Part shown: one piece after another, positions 10,477-17,736 of the stretch
Position numbering within the stretch: the first letter of the stretch is position 1
Layout of the letters: each line of letters begins with the position of its first letter
From: Trueperella bialowiezensis
Lineage (GTDB): Bacteria > Actinomycetota > Actinomycetes > Actinomycetales > Actinomycetaceae
Direction: 5' to 3'
Assembly: GCF_900637955.1 (NCBI RefSeq)
Contig: NZ_LR134476.1
Coordinates: 1,116,001-1,180,000 of the forward strand
DNA length: 64,000 nucleotides
The notes under the pieces: model-generated
What the model was told of the DNA's origin: nothing
Database searches by the model: none
The model's input: the letters and a program-made list of their open reading frames with translations, nothing else
Program-made: the position numbers and the translations under genes

Positions 10477-10506
10477 TTGAATATCGGGAAGGAAATGAGT
10501 TAACCT
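10477..10506 (+). promoter_or_regulatory. Putative tRNA-Ile promoter
   Basis: TTGAAT (10477-10482) and TAACCT (10501-10506) are separated by 18 bases and lie 25 bases before the tRNA. They may also transcribe the DLW-39 mini-gene and tRNA-Ala. Confidence 0.55.
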
Positions 10507-10530
10507 AATTCGGCGCCCAAAGGCGCACCC

Positions 10531-10605
<75 letters not shown>

Positions 10606-10627
10606 TCCGGGAATCGAGGAGGTCAAG

Positions 10628-10750
10628 ATGAAGAAGGTAATCTTCACCAGCTTGGCTCTCGCAGGGGGAGTTTTACTCGCCTTGAAGATTCAGGAGAATC
10701 TGCAACGCCAAGCACTTTGGCAGCAGGTCACTGATGAGGTCGATTTCTAG
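10628..10750 (+). CDS. DLW-39 family small protein
   Basis: A 40-residue product that begins MKKVIFTSLALAGGVLLALK and ends with ALWQQVTDEVDF. A hydrophobic N-terminal segment is followed by a short charged tail with the LW signature seen in DLW-39 proteins, which sit between tRNA-Ile and tRNA-Ala near gyrA in actinobacteria. The ribosome site GAGGAGG is strong, 5 bases before ATG, which supports real translation. Function is unknown; a single-pass membrane micropeptide is inferred. Confidence 0.8.
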   Translation: MKKVIFTSLALAGGVLLALKIQENLQRQALWQQVTDEVDF

Positions 10751-10771
10751 GGATCTTCGCAGAAGATCTGC

Positions 10772-10847
10772 GGGGCCGTGGCGCAATTGGTAGCGCACCT
10801 GCTTTGCAAGCAGGGGGTTAGGGGTTCGAGTCCCCTCGGCTCCACCA
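10772..10847 (+). tRNA. tRNA-Ala (UGC anticodon)
   Basis: A 76-base cloverleaf with acceptor GGGGCCG paired to CGGCTCC, anticodon TGC in the loop TTTGCAA, T arm GGGTTCGAGTCCC, and an encoded 3' CCA. A hairpin terminator follows directly. Confidence 0.97.
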
Positions 10848-10851
10848 GCAA

Positions 10852-10886
10852 GAAGCCTGACTGATACCGGTCAGGCTTCATCTTTT
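10852..10886 (+). terminator. Terminator after tRNA-Ala
   Basis: GAAGCCTGAC (10852-10861) pairs with GTCAGGCTTC (10870-10879) and is followed by a T-run, a classic intrinsic terminator. Confidence 0.85.
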
Positions 10887-10899
10887 TGCGCTCTTCGCA

Positions 10900-10981
10900 T
10901 TCCGGGGGTACACGTTGCGTTCCCGGGGTACCGAATCCGGCGATTTGTCTACCCCAGGAACGAAACAGGTACCCCGGGAAC
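10900..10981 (+). repeat. 83-bp four-arm palindromic repeat, copy A
   Basis: Arms TTCCGGGGGTAC (10900-10911), GTTCCCGGGGTAC (10919-10931), ACCCCAGGAAC (10951-10961) and GTACCCCGGGAAC (10969-10981) form an outer and an inner inverted pair around the core CGAATCCGGCGATTTG. Related copies are at 11664, 41893, 59488 and 62725. It is non-coding and may be a REPIN- or MITE-like element. Confidence 0.85.
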
Positions 10982-11062
10982 GCGGCGCCGCCTAGCCGGG
11001 CGCCGCCGGGAACGAATAGCACTGAAACCCACGGCCCCTTTTTCTTCAGTAAAACCCAACTA

Positions 11063-11091
11063 TTGAATGAGCGTACGTCTTAACGTACGCT
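11063..11091 (+). promoter_or_regulatory. yefM promoter with palindromic operator
   Basis: AGCGTACG (11070-11077) and CGTACGCT (11084-11091) are exact inverted repeats separated by TCTTAA. TTGAAT (11063-11068) and TACGCT (11086-11091) fit a promoter with a 17-base spacer, so the palindrome covers the -10. YefM-type antitoxins repress their own operon through palindromes of this style. Autoregulation is inferred. Confidence 0.6.
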
Positions 11092-11109
11092 ATGTGGTGG
11101 GAGGTTAAT

Positions 11110-11352
11110 ATGACGACGCTCAGCGCAACCAATGCTCGTGCGAATCTATATCGGTTGATTGATCAGGTAAACGAAGAGTCGACAGAAATCACCATCACGG
11201 GGCAGCGAGGCAACGCTGTTCTTGTGGGGGAAGATGACTGGCATGCGATTAAGGAAACGCTCTACTTGATGTCTATGCCAGGGATGGTGGAATCGATTCA
11301 GAAAGCGCGTCACGAAGGTGTCGAGGCGGGTTCGCGGGAGCTTGACTGGTGA
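11110..11352 (+). CDS. yefM: Antitoxin of the Phd/YefM family
   Basis: An 80-residue protein with the Phd/YefM fold: TLSATNARANLYRLIDQVNE at the N-terminus (DNA-binding and dimerisation) and GNAVLVGEDDWHAIKETLYL in the middle, followed by an acidic toxin-binding tail. It neutralises the YoeB-like toxin encoded directly downstream and likely represses the shared promoter with it. ATG 11110 is preferred over an upstream in-frame start because GGGAGG lies 5 bases before it. The reading frame overlaps the toxin by 4 bases, the usual coupling in such pairs. Confidence 0.93.
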   Translation: MTTLSATNARANLYRLIDQVNEESTEITITGQRGNAVLVGEDDWHAIKETLYLMSMPGMVESIQKARHEGVEAGSRELDW

Positions 11353-11615
11353 GCGAATGGCAGCTGGTCTTTTCACGGGCCGCTCAGAAAGATGCGAAGC
11401 GGTTACGTGAGGCTGGTCTGAAACCGAAAGCGCAGCGACTTTTAGAAATACTTGCAGACAATCCCTTCCATACTCCACCCCGGTTCGAAAAGCTCGTGGG
11501 AGATCTGTCAGGCTGCTACTCTCGCAGGATTAATATCCAGCACAGGCTCGTGTACGAGGTCGACTCTGATAGGAAAATCGTTCACGTCCTACGCATGTGG
11601 ACTCATTATGAATAG
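11349..11615 (+). CDS. yoeB: Toxin of the YoeB/RelE superfamily (mRNA interferase)
   Basis: An 88-residue RelE-fold toxin that in family members cleaves mRNA on the ribosome. Matching features are WQLVFSRAAQKDAKRL, a central RFEKLVGDLSGCYSRRINIQHRLVYEV core, and the C-terminal WTHYE in which YoeB carries its catalytic His-Tyr. The start is GTG at 11349 inside the antitoxin stop region. A repeat element follows 48 bases after the stop. The pair looks intact and full length, so it is probably active. Confidence 0.93.
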   Translation: MSEWQLVFSRAAQKDAKRLREAGLKPKAQRLLEILADNPFHTPPRFEKLVGDLSGCYSRRINIQHRLVYEVDSDRKIVHVLRMWTHYE

Positions 11616-11663
11616 TGACTCAGTCATTGGCTGAACGCGGCACTGCTGCATAGGCCCACCCGT

Positions 11664-11746
11664 GTTCCGGGGGTACACGTTGCGTTCCCGGGGTACCGAA
11701 TCCGGCGATTTGTCTACCCCGGGAACGAAACAGGTACCCCGGGAAC
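11664..11746 (+). repeat. 83-bp four-arm palindromic repeat, copy B
   Basis: The cleanest copy: arms 11664-11676 and 11684-11696 read GTTCC(C/G)GGGGTAC, and arms 11713-11726 and 11734-11746 read TACCCCGGGAAC. The core CGAATCCGGCGATTTG lies between. It sits between the convergent yoeB and the coiled-coil gene, directly before a terminator hairpin. Confidence 0.88.
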
Positions 11747-11757
11747 ACGACGACGAA

Positions 11758-11795
11758 AGGCCGGTTAGATCCGTACAGACGAATCTAACCGGCCT
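11758..11795 (-). terminator. Hairpin terminator of the coiled-coil gene
   Basis: AGGCCGGTTAGAT (11758-11770) pairs perfectly with ATCTAACCGGCCT (11783-11795). It lies 25 bases after the stop of the minus-strand gene at 11821; the T-tract on that strand is short. Confidence 0.7.
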
Positions 11796-11820
11796 CGGCG
11801 TATTTATTGAACCTAGGCGC

Positions 11821-12678
11821 CTACTTGGCGTCGGAGTCCTTGTCTTCTTCCGCAAGGCCGGCCGCCTTGGCAGCGTCTTCCTCGCTCAGATTCTGTTCTT
11901 CATCTTCGGCTTCTTCGGCCTGTTCTGGATTGTCGGCCTCGTCCGGCTGGTCAGCAGCCTGAGCATCACCGGCGACGTCGTCAGCAGACTCAGCAGCCGC
12001 ATCGCTCGTCTGATCCTCAGCCACCTCAGAATCGTTATCCTGGGGTACTGACACGTCCTCCCAGTAGGCCTCCGCCCACGGATCGGCAACCGGCTTCGAC
12101 TTCACCCACGCATAGTAGGCGGCAGCAGCGCCAGCACCAGCAACCGCGAGGAAGCCAAGAAGCTTACGCCCGCGGCGCTTCTTCTTTTCCTGCTTCTCCA
12201 ACTCCTTGCGCGACACCTCAATGACGTCCTTAGCACGGGTCTGTAAGTCACCGGATCCGGTGCGCACCTCTTCCAAAGCGGCATTGGCAGCGCGGCGAGC
12301 CCGCGGAATGTAATCTTCACGCAGGTTTTCGGCAGCTACTTCGGCACGCTTCGTCGCATCCTCAACATAGGGGCGAGCCTTTTCGTAAGCATCGTGAGCG
12401 GCCTCGTTCGCGCGATCGTATGCTTCGACGACGTAGGGCCGGGTACGAAGGTAGGCGTCTTCCACATAGGGGCGTGCCTTGGTTGACACGTCGTGAGCGA
12501 ACTCGGAGGTGCGCTTTGCGGCATCCTCAACTTTTGGCTTGGCGATTTCTACTGCCGTGGTGAAAACGTCCGCAATCTTCCTGCCAAGGCTCCCAAGCGT
12601 TTCGGACGCTTGATCTGCAACGGGTTCTACCCGTTCGGCAACCTTATCTTTCGTACTCTTCTTCCTGAGAAAAGACAT
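11821..12678 (-). CDS. Coiled-coil/amphipathic-repeat membrane protein of unknown function
   Basis: A 285-residue protein I cannot assign to a named function. Residues 1-170 are Ala/Glu/Lys-rich and helical, with the phrase ARPYVEDA recurring (also TRPYVVEA) at about 11- to 22-residue intervals, a pattern like apolipoprotein/LEA amphipathic helices. A basic KKKRRGRK stretch precedes one transmembrane helix (about 178-195). The C-terminal 90 residues are strongly acidic (Asp/Glu/Ala). The topology suggests a membrane-anchored protein whose helical part lies along the membrane or another surface. The ribosome site GGGAGG precedes ATG 12678. It is monocistronic, with its own terminator. Confidence 0.8.
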   Translation of the reverse strand: MSFLRKKSTKDKVAERVEPVADQASETLGSLGRKIADVFTTAVEIAKPKVEDAAKRTSEFAHDVSTKARPYVEDAYLRTRPYVVEAYDRANEAAHDAYEKARPYVEDATKRAEVAAENLREDYIPRARRAANAALEEVRTGSGDLQTRAKDVIEVSRKELEKQEKKKRRGRKLLGFLAVAGAGAAAAYYAWVKSKPVADPWAEAYWEDVSVPQDNDSEVAEDQTSDAAAESADDVAGDAQAADQPDEADNPEQAEEAEDEEQNLSEEDAAKAAGLAEEDKDSDAK

Positions 12679-12839
12679 GTTATACCTCCCATGTCGTTCG
12701 CAATCGCAGGTTACTTACCTAATCTTTGCACGCGAATGTAACTTTTGCAGGCTGTCAGGCAAGATTGCCACAAGATAGAGCCAGTAAACAGCTCTTTTTC
12801 GGAAATTACGCCATCAGCGGGTTCGAGGAGATAAATCTG

Positions 12840-12870
12840 TTGACAAAGTCGGCTCTTGGGCGTGTAGTGT
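12840..12870 (+). promoter_or_regulatory. Putative promoter of the cyclophilin gene
   Basis: TTGACA (12840-12845) and TAGTGT (12865-12870, preceded by TG) are 19 bases apart, slightly long. Initiation near 12877 would leave only about 10 bases before ATG 12886, so a very short leader is possible. Confidence 0.5.
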
Positions 12871-12885
12871 GCCAAGATTGACTGT

Positions 12886-13407
12886 ATGGAAGCAACAATA
12901 CATACGAATTTTGGTGACATTAACGTTGAGCTCTACCCGGAGCATGCCCCCGAAACGGTAGCGAACTTTACTGGTCTTGCTACGGGTAAGAGGGCGTGGA
13001 CGGATCCGCGTACGGGTGCTGAAATGAATACCCCGCTTTATGAGAACGTCATTTTCCACCGGGTGATCCCTGGTTTCATGATCCAGGGTGGGGATCCACT
13101 TGGTACGGGTACGGGTGGCCCGGGTTACCGGTTCGACGACGAAATTGCCGCCGAACTGAATTTCACCGAACCGTACATGCTCGCGATGGCGAATGCTGGT
13201 AAGCAGGGTGGTCGTGGCACGAACGGGTCGCAGTTCTTCATCACGGTTGCTCCGACTACCTGGCTGCAGGGTAAGCACACCATTTTCGGTAAGGTGAGCG
13301 ACGTCGATTCGCAGCTGGTTGTGGACAAGATTGCGAAGACTGACACGAATCCGATGGATCGTCCGCTCGAGGACGTCGTGATCACGTCGATTACGGTTAC
13401 TGAGTGA
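12886..13407 (+). CDS. ppiA: Peptidyl-prolyl cis-trans isomerase, cyclophilin type
   Basis: A cytosolic cyclophilin that accelerates proline isomerisation during protein folding. The 173-residue product contains the active-site signature YENVIFHRVIPGFMIQGGD (residues about 52-70, with the catalytic Arg in FHRV), GSQFFITVAPTTWLQGKHT and FGKV. There is no signal peptide, so it is cytoplasmic. The stop overlaps the GTG start of the rhomboid gene, indicating coupling. No clear ribosome site precedes the ATG. Confidence 0.95.
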   Translation: MEATIHTNFGDINVELYPEHAPETVANFTGLATGKRAWTDPRTGAEMNTPLYENVIFHRVIPGFMIQGGDPLGTGTGGPGYRFDDEIAAELNFTEPYMLAMANAGKQGGRGTNGSQFFITVAPTTWLQGKHTIFGKVSDVDSQLVVDKIAKTDTNPMDRPLEDVVITSITVTE

Positions 13408-14108
13408 CGTCCGAGGAGTCGACGAGTAACGACGCCGGACGTTCCGGCGTTCGGCGTCGTTTTTCACATGTGCCGCCACTGACGACGGCGATCATCGTCG
13501 TGTGTGTGGCGATGGCGATTCTTGGCCGGATGCAGCCACAGGTGACGGCGGAGCTCATGTTCTATCCGCCGTTTGCTTTCGAGCAGCCCTACCGTTTCTT
13601 GACGTCGGCTGTTTTGCATGGCGGGTTTTGGCATCTTGTGGTCAACATGTATGCGCTGTGGCTGATTGGCCGCGTGTTAGAGCCGGCTTTCGGGAAGCTG
13701 CGCTTCATCACGGTGTATATTTTGTCAGCAATAGGTGGCAATGCCGCGATTATGCTGATGTCGCACCTGAGTGGCGAGTGGAACATCGGGGCTGTTGGGG
13801 CATCGGGTGCGATCTTCGGCCTGTTTGGTGCGCTCGCCGTCCTCTATAAGCGGGTCAACGCGAAAATGTCAGGCGTGGTGAGCCTGTTGGTGATCAACCT
13901 TGTGCTTGGCTTCGTGGTTCCGGGGATCTCGTGGGAGTCGCACCTGGGCGGCCTGGTCACGGGTGTGACGTTGACCTGGGCGTGGTTGCATATTGCAGAA
14001 CGCTATAGAGGCAAGAAAACGAGGTGGCGGCCTTTCTTTGAGGTGCTCGCAACCGTGGTGATCTTCCTCGTGCTTGTAGCTGTGGGCTTCTTGATCTGGG
14101 TCCGCTGA
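13404..14108 (+). CDS. Rhomboid family intramembrane serine protease
   Basis: A 234-residue polytopic membrane protein with six or more hydrophobic helices. The rhomboid signature is complete: HLVVNMYALW (His/Asn of the oxyanion region), the catalytic serine in GASGAIFGLFGA (about residue 136) and the catalytic histidine in WESHLGGLVTG. It would cleave substrates within the membrane; the substrate is unknown. It starts at GTG 13404, overlapping the cyclophilin stop, a pairing common in actinobacteria near crgA. Confidence 0.92.
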   Translation: MTSEESTSNDAGRSGVRRRFSHVPPLTTAIIVVCVAMAILGRMQPQVTAELMFYPPFAFEQPYRFLTSAVLHGGFWHLVVNMYALWLIGRVLEPAFGKLRFITVYILSAIGGNAAIMLMSHLSGEWNIGAVGASGAIFGLFGALAVLYKRVNAKMSGVVSLLVINLVLGFVVPGISWESHLGGLVTGVTLTWAWLHIAERYRGKKTRWRPFFEVLATVVIFLVLVAVGFLIWVR

Positions 14109-14142
14109 CATGAACTGGTGAAGAAAGCGCGTTAGTAAAGCT

Positions 14143-14175
14143 CAAAGGGCGTTCCAGTAAGGGAGCGCCCTTTGA
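14143..14175 (+). terminator. Terminator after the rhomboid gene
   Basis: CAAAGGGCG (14143-14151) pairs with CGCCCTTTG (14166-14174), extended inward by TTCC with GGGA allowing one wobble. It lies 35 bases after the stop codon. Confidence 0.75.
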
Positions 14176-14177
14176 TG

Positions 14178-14259
14178 TTATCCCCACCTGCGACTAACCC
14201 TGTGGATAATTACATCGATGTAATTTACCTAGGGCCACAGTTTTCCCACCTGTGGATAA
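14178..14259. promoter_or_regulatory. DnaA-box cluster with palindrome copy 2
   Basis: In the spacer between the convergent rhomboid and crgA genes lie TTATCCCCA (14178-14186) and two perfect TGTGGATAA boxes (14201-14209, 14251-14259), starts 50 bases apart. The 16-bp palindrome ATTACATCGATGTAAT (14209-14224) abuts the first box. The flanking genes end here, so this is not an ordinary promoter; a DnaA titration or modulation site is inferred. Confidence 0.6.
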
Positions 14260-14322
14260 CTAAAAATTTTTACTGAGGACGGCGGGAACGGAACGGCGTA
14301 GAGCTGACTTAGCTAACGCCGT

Positions 14323-14610
14323 CTACTTCCATCCCATCGTCATCAAAAAGCCGACCAGGATGAAGCCGATGCCTACGAACAGGTTGATGTTTCCGTTGTC
14401 CAAACCAGGGATCGGGTAGCGACCTCCGGTGATGTACGCAATGACGATGATGATTAATCCGATAACGGCAAGGCCGACCATGACGGGCACCCACCATTTC
14501 GGTGAGCCCTGCTCAACTTTGACGGCTTTGTTCTTGCTGCGGCGTTCCTGTGCCTGCTGCCGTGCAATCCGGCGCTCTTCAACCTTCTTGCGCTTCTTAG
14601 ACTCTGGCAT
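14323..14610 (-). CDS. crgA: Cell division protein CrgA
   Basis: A small actinobacterial septation protein that interacts with FtsZ-ring and peptidoglycan-synthesis proteins. The 95-residue product has a charged N-terminus (PESKKRKKVEERR), then WWVPVMVGLAVIGLIIIVIAYI and NLFVGIGFILVGFLMTMGWK as two transmembrane helices joined by a short loop with YPIPGL, as in known CrgA. The start at 14610 is chosen because AAAGGA precedes that ATG. Its place near the sortase and the pknB cluster is conserved in the phylum. Confidence 0.95.
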   Translation of the reverse strand: MPESKKRKKVEERRIARQQAQERRSKNKAVKVEQGSPKWWVPVMVGLAVIGLIIIVIAYITGGRYPIPGLDNGNINLFVGIGFILVGFLMTMGWK

Positions 14611-14775
14611 CGCTATCCTTTGTTTGTCGGTACGTCCAAATCTTATACGCACATGTGGAAAACACGAAACATGACCACTGGCATGATCTTCCACTATGCT
14701 GAAACAAATTGCTTAACTGGTCAACCGGATCCGGCAAGCAGCTCAGCCTGCCTGACCATCAGCTGAAGGAAAAAT

Positions 14776-15624
14776 ATGACTCATGCGAACACGGCCGCAC
14801 ACGCGCGGGCGGTGACGCACAAAAAACAGCCCTCGCTTTTTAACCGTATTCTCGGGGTGATCGGGGAGTTGCTTATCACCGCGGGTCTGGTGATTGTGCT
14901 GTTCATCGTGTGGCAGATTTGGTGGACTGATATCAAGGCCAACCAGGCGCAAAACGAGAAAATTATTGCGTTGCAAGAAGAGTACGGGCCGACGGATGCT
15001 ACGCGTATTGCGCCTGCTCAACCTGGCCCGCCGCCGGAGTGGGATCATGAGCCGGGCTACGGAGAGACCCTTGGGATCATGCGTATTCCGGAGTTTGGCT
15101 ACGACTACGCTTACACGATCCAAAACGGAACCGACATGGTGGAGATTCTCGATACTGGCGCGTTTGGTCGTTACGAGGATACGGCTCTTCCCGGGCAGGT
15201 TGGTAATTTTGCGACGGCGGCACACCGGCAAACCTACGGTGCTCCGATGCTTCACGTTGACCAGCTGGAATTGGGTGACAAGATTGTGGTCGAACGGCCA
15301 AACGAGTTCCTTGTTTACTCGATTGTGGCAGACGAAGTGGTGGCTCCGACTGACGTGTGGACGATCGCTGCTGATCCGTTCCAGGCTTTAGAAAGTGAAA
15401 AGAGCGGCGCCCAGATGGGGGAACCAACGCGGCGCCTGCTCACGATCACTACGTGTCATCCGCCATTCGTGTCCAATGAACGGTGGGTAGTCCACGCAGA
15501 ATTCGAATATTGGACGAAGCGAGAAGACGGCATGCCCGAAGCGCTCGTTGAGCCAGGCCAAGATAACGTCCAAGCAGCTGGCAGCCATAGCCTAGAAAGC
15601 CACACCCTAGAAAGGGAGAACTAA
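14776..15624 (+). CDS. Class E sortase
   Basis: A membrane-bound transpeptidase that attaches surface proteins or pilins to the cell wall. The 282-residue product has one N-terminal transmembrane helix (about 25-48) and a sortase beta-barrel with the catalytic His in TAAHRQTYG (about 153), the catalytic Cys in LLTITTCHPPF (about 224) and the Arg in NERWVVHAEF. A location beside crgA and the pknB operon is typical of class E enzymes, which in relatives prefer LAXTG-type signals. The LPLTG protein at 42001-45975 is the only sorting-signal protein in this window. Confidence 0.9.
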   Translation: MTHANTAAHARAVTHKKQPSLFNRILGVIGELLITAGLVIVLFIVWQIWWTDIKANQAQNEKIIALQEEYGPTDATRIAPAQPGPPPEWDHEPGYGETLGIMRIPEFGYDYAYTIQNGTDMVEILDTGAFGRYEDTALPGQVGNFATAAHRQTYGAPMLHVDQLELGDKIVVERPNEFLVYSIVADEVVAPTDVWTIAADPFQALESEKSGAQMGEPTRRLLTITTCHPPFVSNERWVVHAEFEYWTKREDGMPEALVEPGQDNVQAAGSHSLESHTLEREN

Positions 15625-15625
15625 C

Positions 15626-15784
15626 ATGTATGGAGCAATTTGGCGGGCTCTTCCAGGCCCGACGTGGCTGAAAGTCATCGAAGCCATCATCCTCATTCTT
15701 GCCGTGGTCTTCGTACTGTTTGAGTACGTGTTCCCGTGGGTCATGGAAAACACCAACCTTGTGGATAACACGATCAGCTCGTAG
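15626..15784 (+). CDS. Small membrane protein of unknown function
   Basis: A 52-residue product, MYGAIWRALPGPTWLKVIEA followed by a single hydrophobic helix (residues about 17-38) and a short polar tail. The start lies two bases after the sortase stop, and GGGAGAA upstream can serve as a ribosome site. Tiny membrane proteins of this type follow class E sortase genes in many actinobacteria. No function is known; its coupling suggests a sortase-related or envelope role. Confidence 0.75.
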   Translation: MYGAIWRALPGPTWLKVIEAIILILAVVFVLFEYVFPWVMENTNLVDNTISS

Positions 15785-15803
15785 ACGATCAGCTCGTAGA
15801 CAA

Positions 15804-17633
15804 TCAGCTACCTGACTGTTCGGACGTGTTCGGCTCGGGCTCCGGTTCAGGCTGCGGGTTTGGAGCTGGCGGCGCCTGAGTGGGCTCGGGCGTAGGCTGT
15901 GGTGGCGGTGCTTTAGCGATCACGAGCTCGACACTCTGGTCGAAAGGAACCTTGCCAGCGAGCGGGCTTTGCGCGATCACGGTGCCTGGTTCGGCGTCGG
16001 CAGTCTCAGATTCGGTGATGGAAATCAGCGGAACCTTGAGCTCGGAACGCAACAGGGTTTCGGCGTCGGATCTGCTCATGCCGCGGACGTCTTCCAACAC
16101 GATCTCGCCGGACGCAACCACGAGGTTGACGGAGCTTCCGCGCTCAACCTTGGTGCCGGCCGCCGGGGAGGTTTCCGCAACGATGTCGCTGGCACGCCCT
16201 GGCACATCCTTAGTGTCTACTCTGCCAACTTCCAGGCCAGCGGCTTCGAGCGCTTGCTTGGCCTGATCTTGCGTGTAGCTTCCGTTCGTCAGATCGGGAA
16301 CGTTCACGCTTCCCTTACCGGAGGAGAAGTGCACGGTCACGGTCTCACCCTCGGTGATCGTGGAACCGATCTGCGGGTTGGATGACACGTAGAGACCTTC
16401 GGCGATGTCGTCGTCCTCAACCGGATCTCCAATGTTGAGCTTGAGATTAACGGCCTGCAGTGCTTCGCGCACTTGGGTTTCGTTCATGCCCGTCAGATCC
16501 GGAACCGTGGTTTGCACGGCAGTGGTTTCGTTCGCGCGCGGATCCTCGTTAGCGTTCTTGATCGCCCATCCGATTCCAACGACGGCGAGCAACAGCAAGA
16601 TCACGCCGAGAACGATGAACGTCTTATTGCGTTTCGACTCTTTCTCCTCAGGTTCGGCCTGCGGCTGCGTAGCGGTTTGCTGGGAAGGCGCACTGGCAGC
16701 TTGGGCAGGAGCAACCTGTGTTGGAGCGGGAACCACTTCGGTGCGATACGCTGACACGGCTGGCGCCGAAACGTGTTCGCCACGCGAGGCAGCCAGCAGA
16801 TCTGAGCGCATGTCTGCCGCGCTCTGATAGCGATCTTCCCGGCGCTTAGCCAAAGATTTCATGACCACTCGGTCGATCGCGTCCGGAACGTCCGCGGCGA
16901 TCGACTTCGGGTTCGCGGGCTCCTGCGACACGTGTTGGTAGGCAACCGCAACCGCAGAATCGCCGCGGAACGGGGGCTGCCCGGTGAGCAGCTCGTAGAG
17001 CAGGCAACCTGTGGAATACAGGTCGGAGCGCGCGTCAACAACTTCGCCGCGGGCCTGCTCGGGCGAAAGATACTGGGCTGTACCCACCACCGAATTCGTC
17101 TGAGTCATCGTGGCGGCCGAATCGGCGATCGCTCGCGCGATGCCGAAGTCCATCACTTTCACCTTGCCGTCCGGGGTGAGCATAATGTTGCCCGGCTTGA
17201 TGTCGCGGTGGACGATACCTTCCCGATGCGAGTATTCGAGGGCGGAGAGCACGCCGACGACGATCTGCACGGCCTCGTTAATCGGTAGCGCGTCACCCTT
17301 GGACAGCAGTTGGGAGACGGTGCGGCCCTTGACGTATTCCATGACGATGTAGGGAAGCGACATTGTGCGCCCGGATGCCGATTCAACGGTCTCTTCGCCC
17401 GTGTCATACACGGCCACAATGGACGGGTGGTTGAGCGCTGCCGCCGACTGGGCTTCCCTACGGAAGCGTGCAATGAATGTCGGATCCGTGGCGTGATCGG
17501 TACGAAGAACCTTCACGGCGACTGTCCGTGATAGCCGGGTGTCGTACCCCAAATGCACTTGCGCCATCCCGCCGCGACCGATGAGGTCCCCGACCTCGTA
17601 GCGGTCACCTAGGACGCGGGGTATTTCTGCCAT
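15804..17633 (-). CDS. pknB: PASTA-domain Ser/Thr protein kinase PknB
   Basis: Membrane kinase that controls cell-wall synthesis and division in response to muropeptides. The 609-residue product has a Hanks-type kinase domain (about 10-275) with the P-loop GRGGMAQVHLG, catalytic loop HRDIKPGNIM and DFGIA, a linker, one transmembrane helix (about 345-365), and three to four extracellular PASTA repeats starting at VPDLTGMNETQVREAL. The tail is Pro/Gln/Glu-rich. It is the last gene of the fhaA-to-pknB run and convergent with the sortase genes. AAGGG precedes ATG 17633. Confidence 0.95.
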   Translation of the reverse strand: MAEIPRVLGDRYEVGDLIGRGGMAQVHLGYDTRLSRTVAVKVLRTDHATDPTFIARFRREAQSAAALNHPSIVAVYDTGEETVESASGRTMSLPYIVMEYVKGRTVSQLLSKGDALPINEAVQIVVGVLSALEYSHREGIVHRDIKPGNIMLTPDGKVKVMDFGIARAIADSAATMTQTNSVVGTAQYLSPEQARGEVVDARSDLYSTGCLLYELLTGQPPFRGDSAVAVAYQHVSQEPANPKSIAADVPDAIDRVVMKSLAKRREDRYQSAADMRSDLLAASRGEHVSAPAVSAYRTEVVPAPTQVAPAQAASAPSQQTATQPQAEPEEKESKRNKTFIVLGVILLLLAVVGIGWAIKNANEDPRANETTAVQTTVPDLTGMNETQVREALQAVNLKLNIGDPVEDDDIAEGLYVSSNPQIGSTITEGETVTVHFSSGKGSVNVPDLTNGSYTQDQAKQALEAAGLEVGRVDTKDVPGRASDIVAETSPAAGTKVERGSSVNLVVASGEIVLEDVRGMSRSDAETLLRSELKVPLISITESETADAEPGTVIAQSPLAGKVPFDQSVELVIAKAPPPQPTPEPTQAPPAPNPQPEPEPEPNTSEQSGS

Positions 17634-17736
17634 GCCGCCCTTCCCTTTCTTGGTGTGCAGTCCACACCTTCCAACATAGTGCCGTAAATTGTGTACGTCG
17701 GCTTAATATAGTCACAATACGGTTACGTTTCTGCAA

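Noticed and set aside
12706-12724. AGGTTACTTACCT near the coiled-coil gene as a DtxR-type box
   Set aside because: The AGGT and ACCT half-sites are two bases too close for the 19-bp DtxR consensus, unlike the site at 34396-34414.
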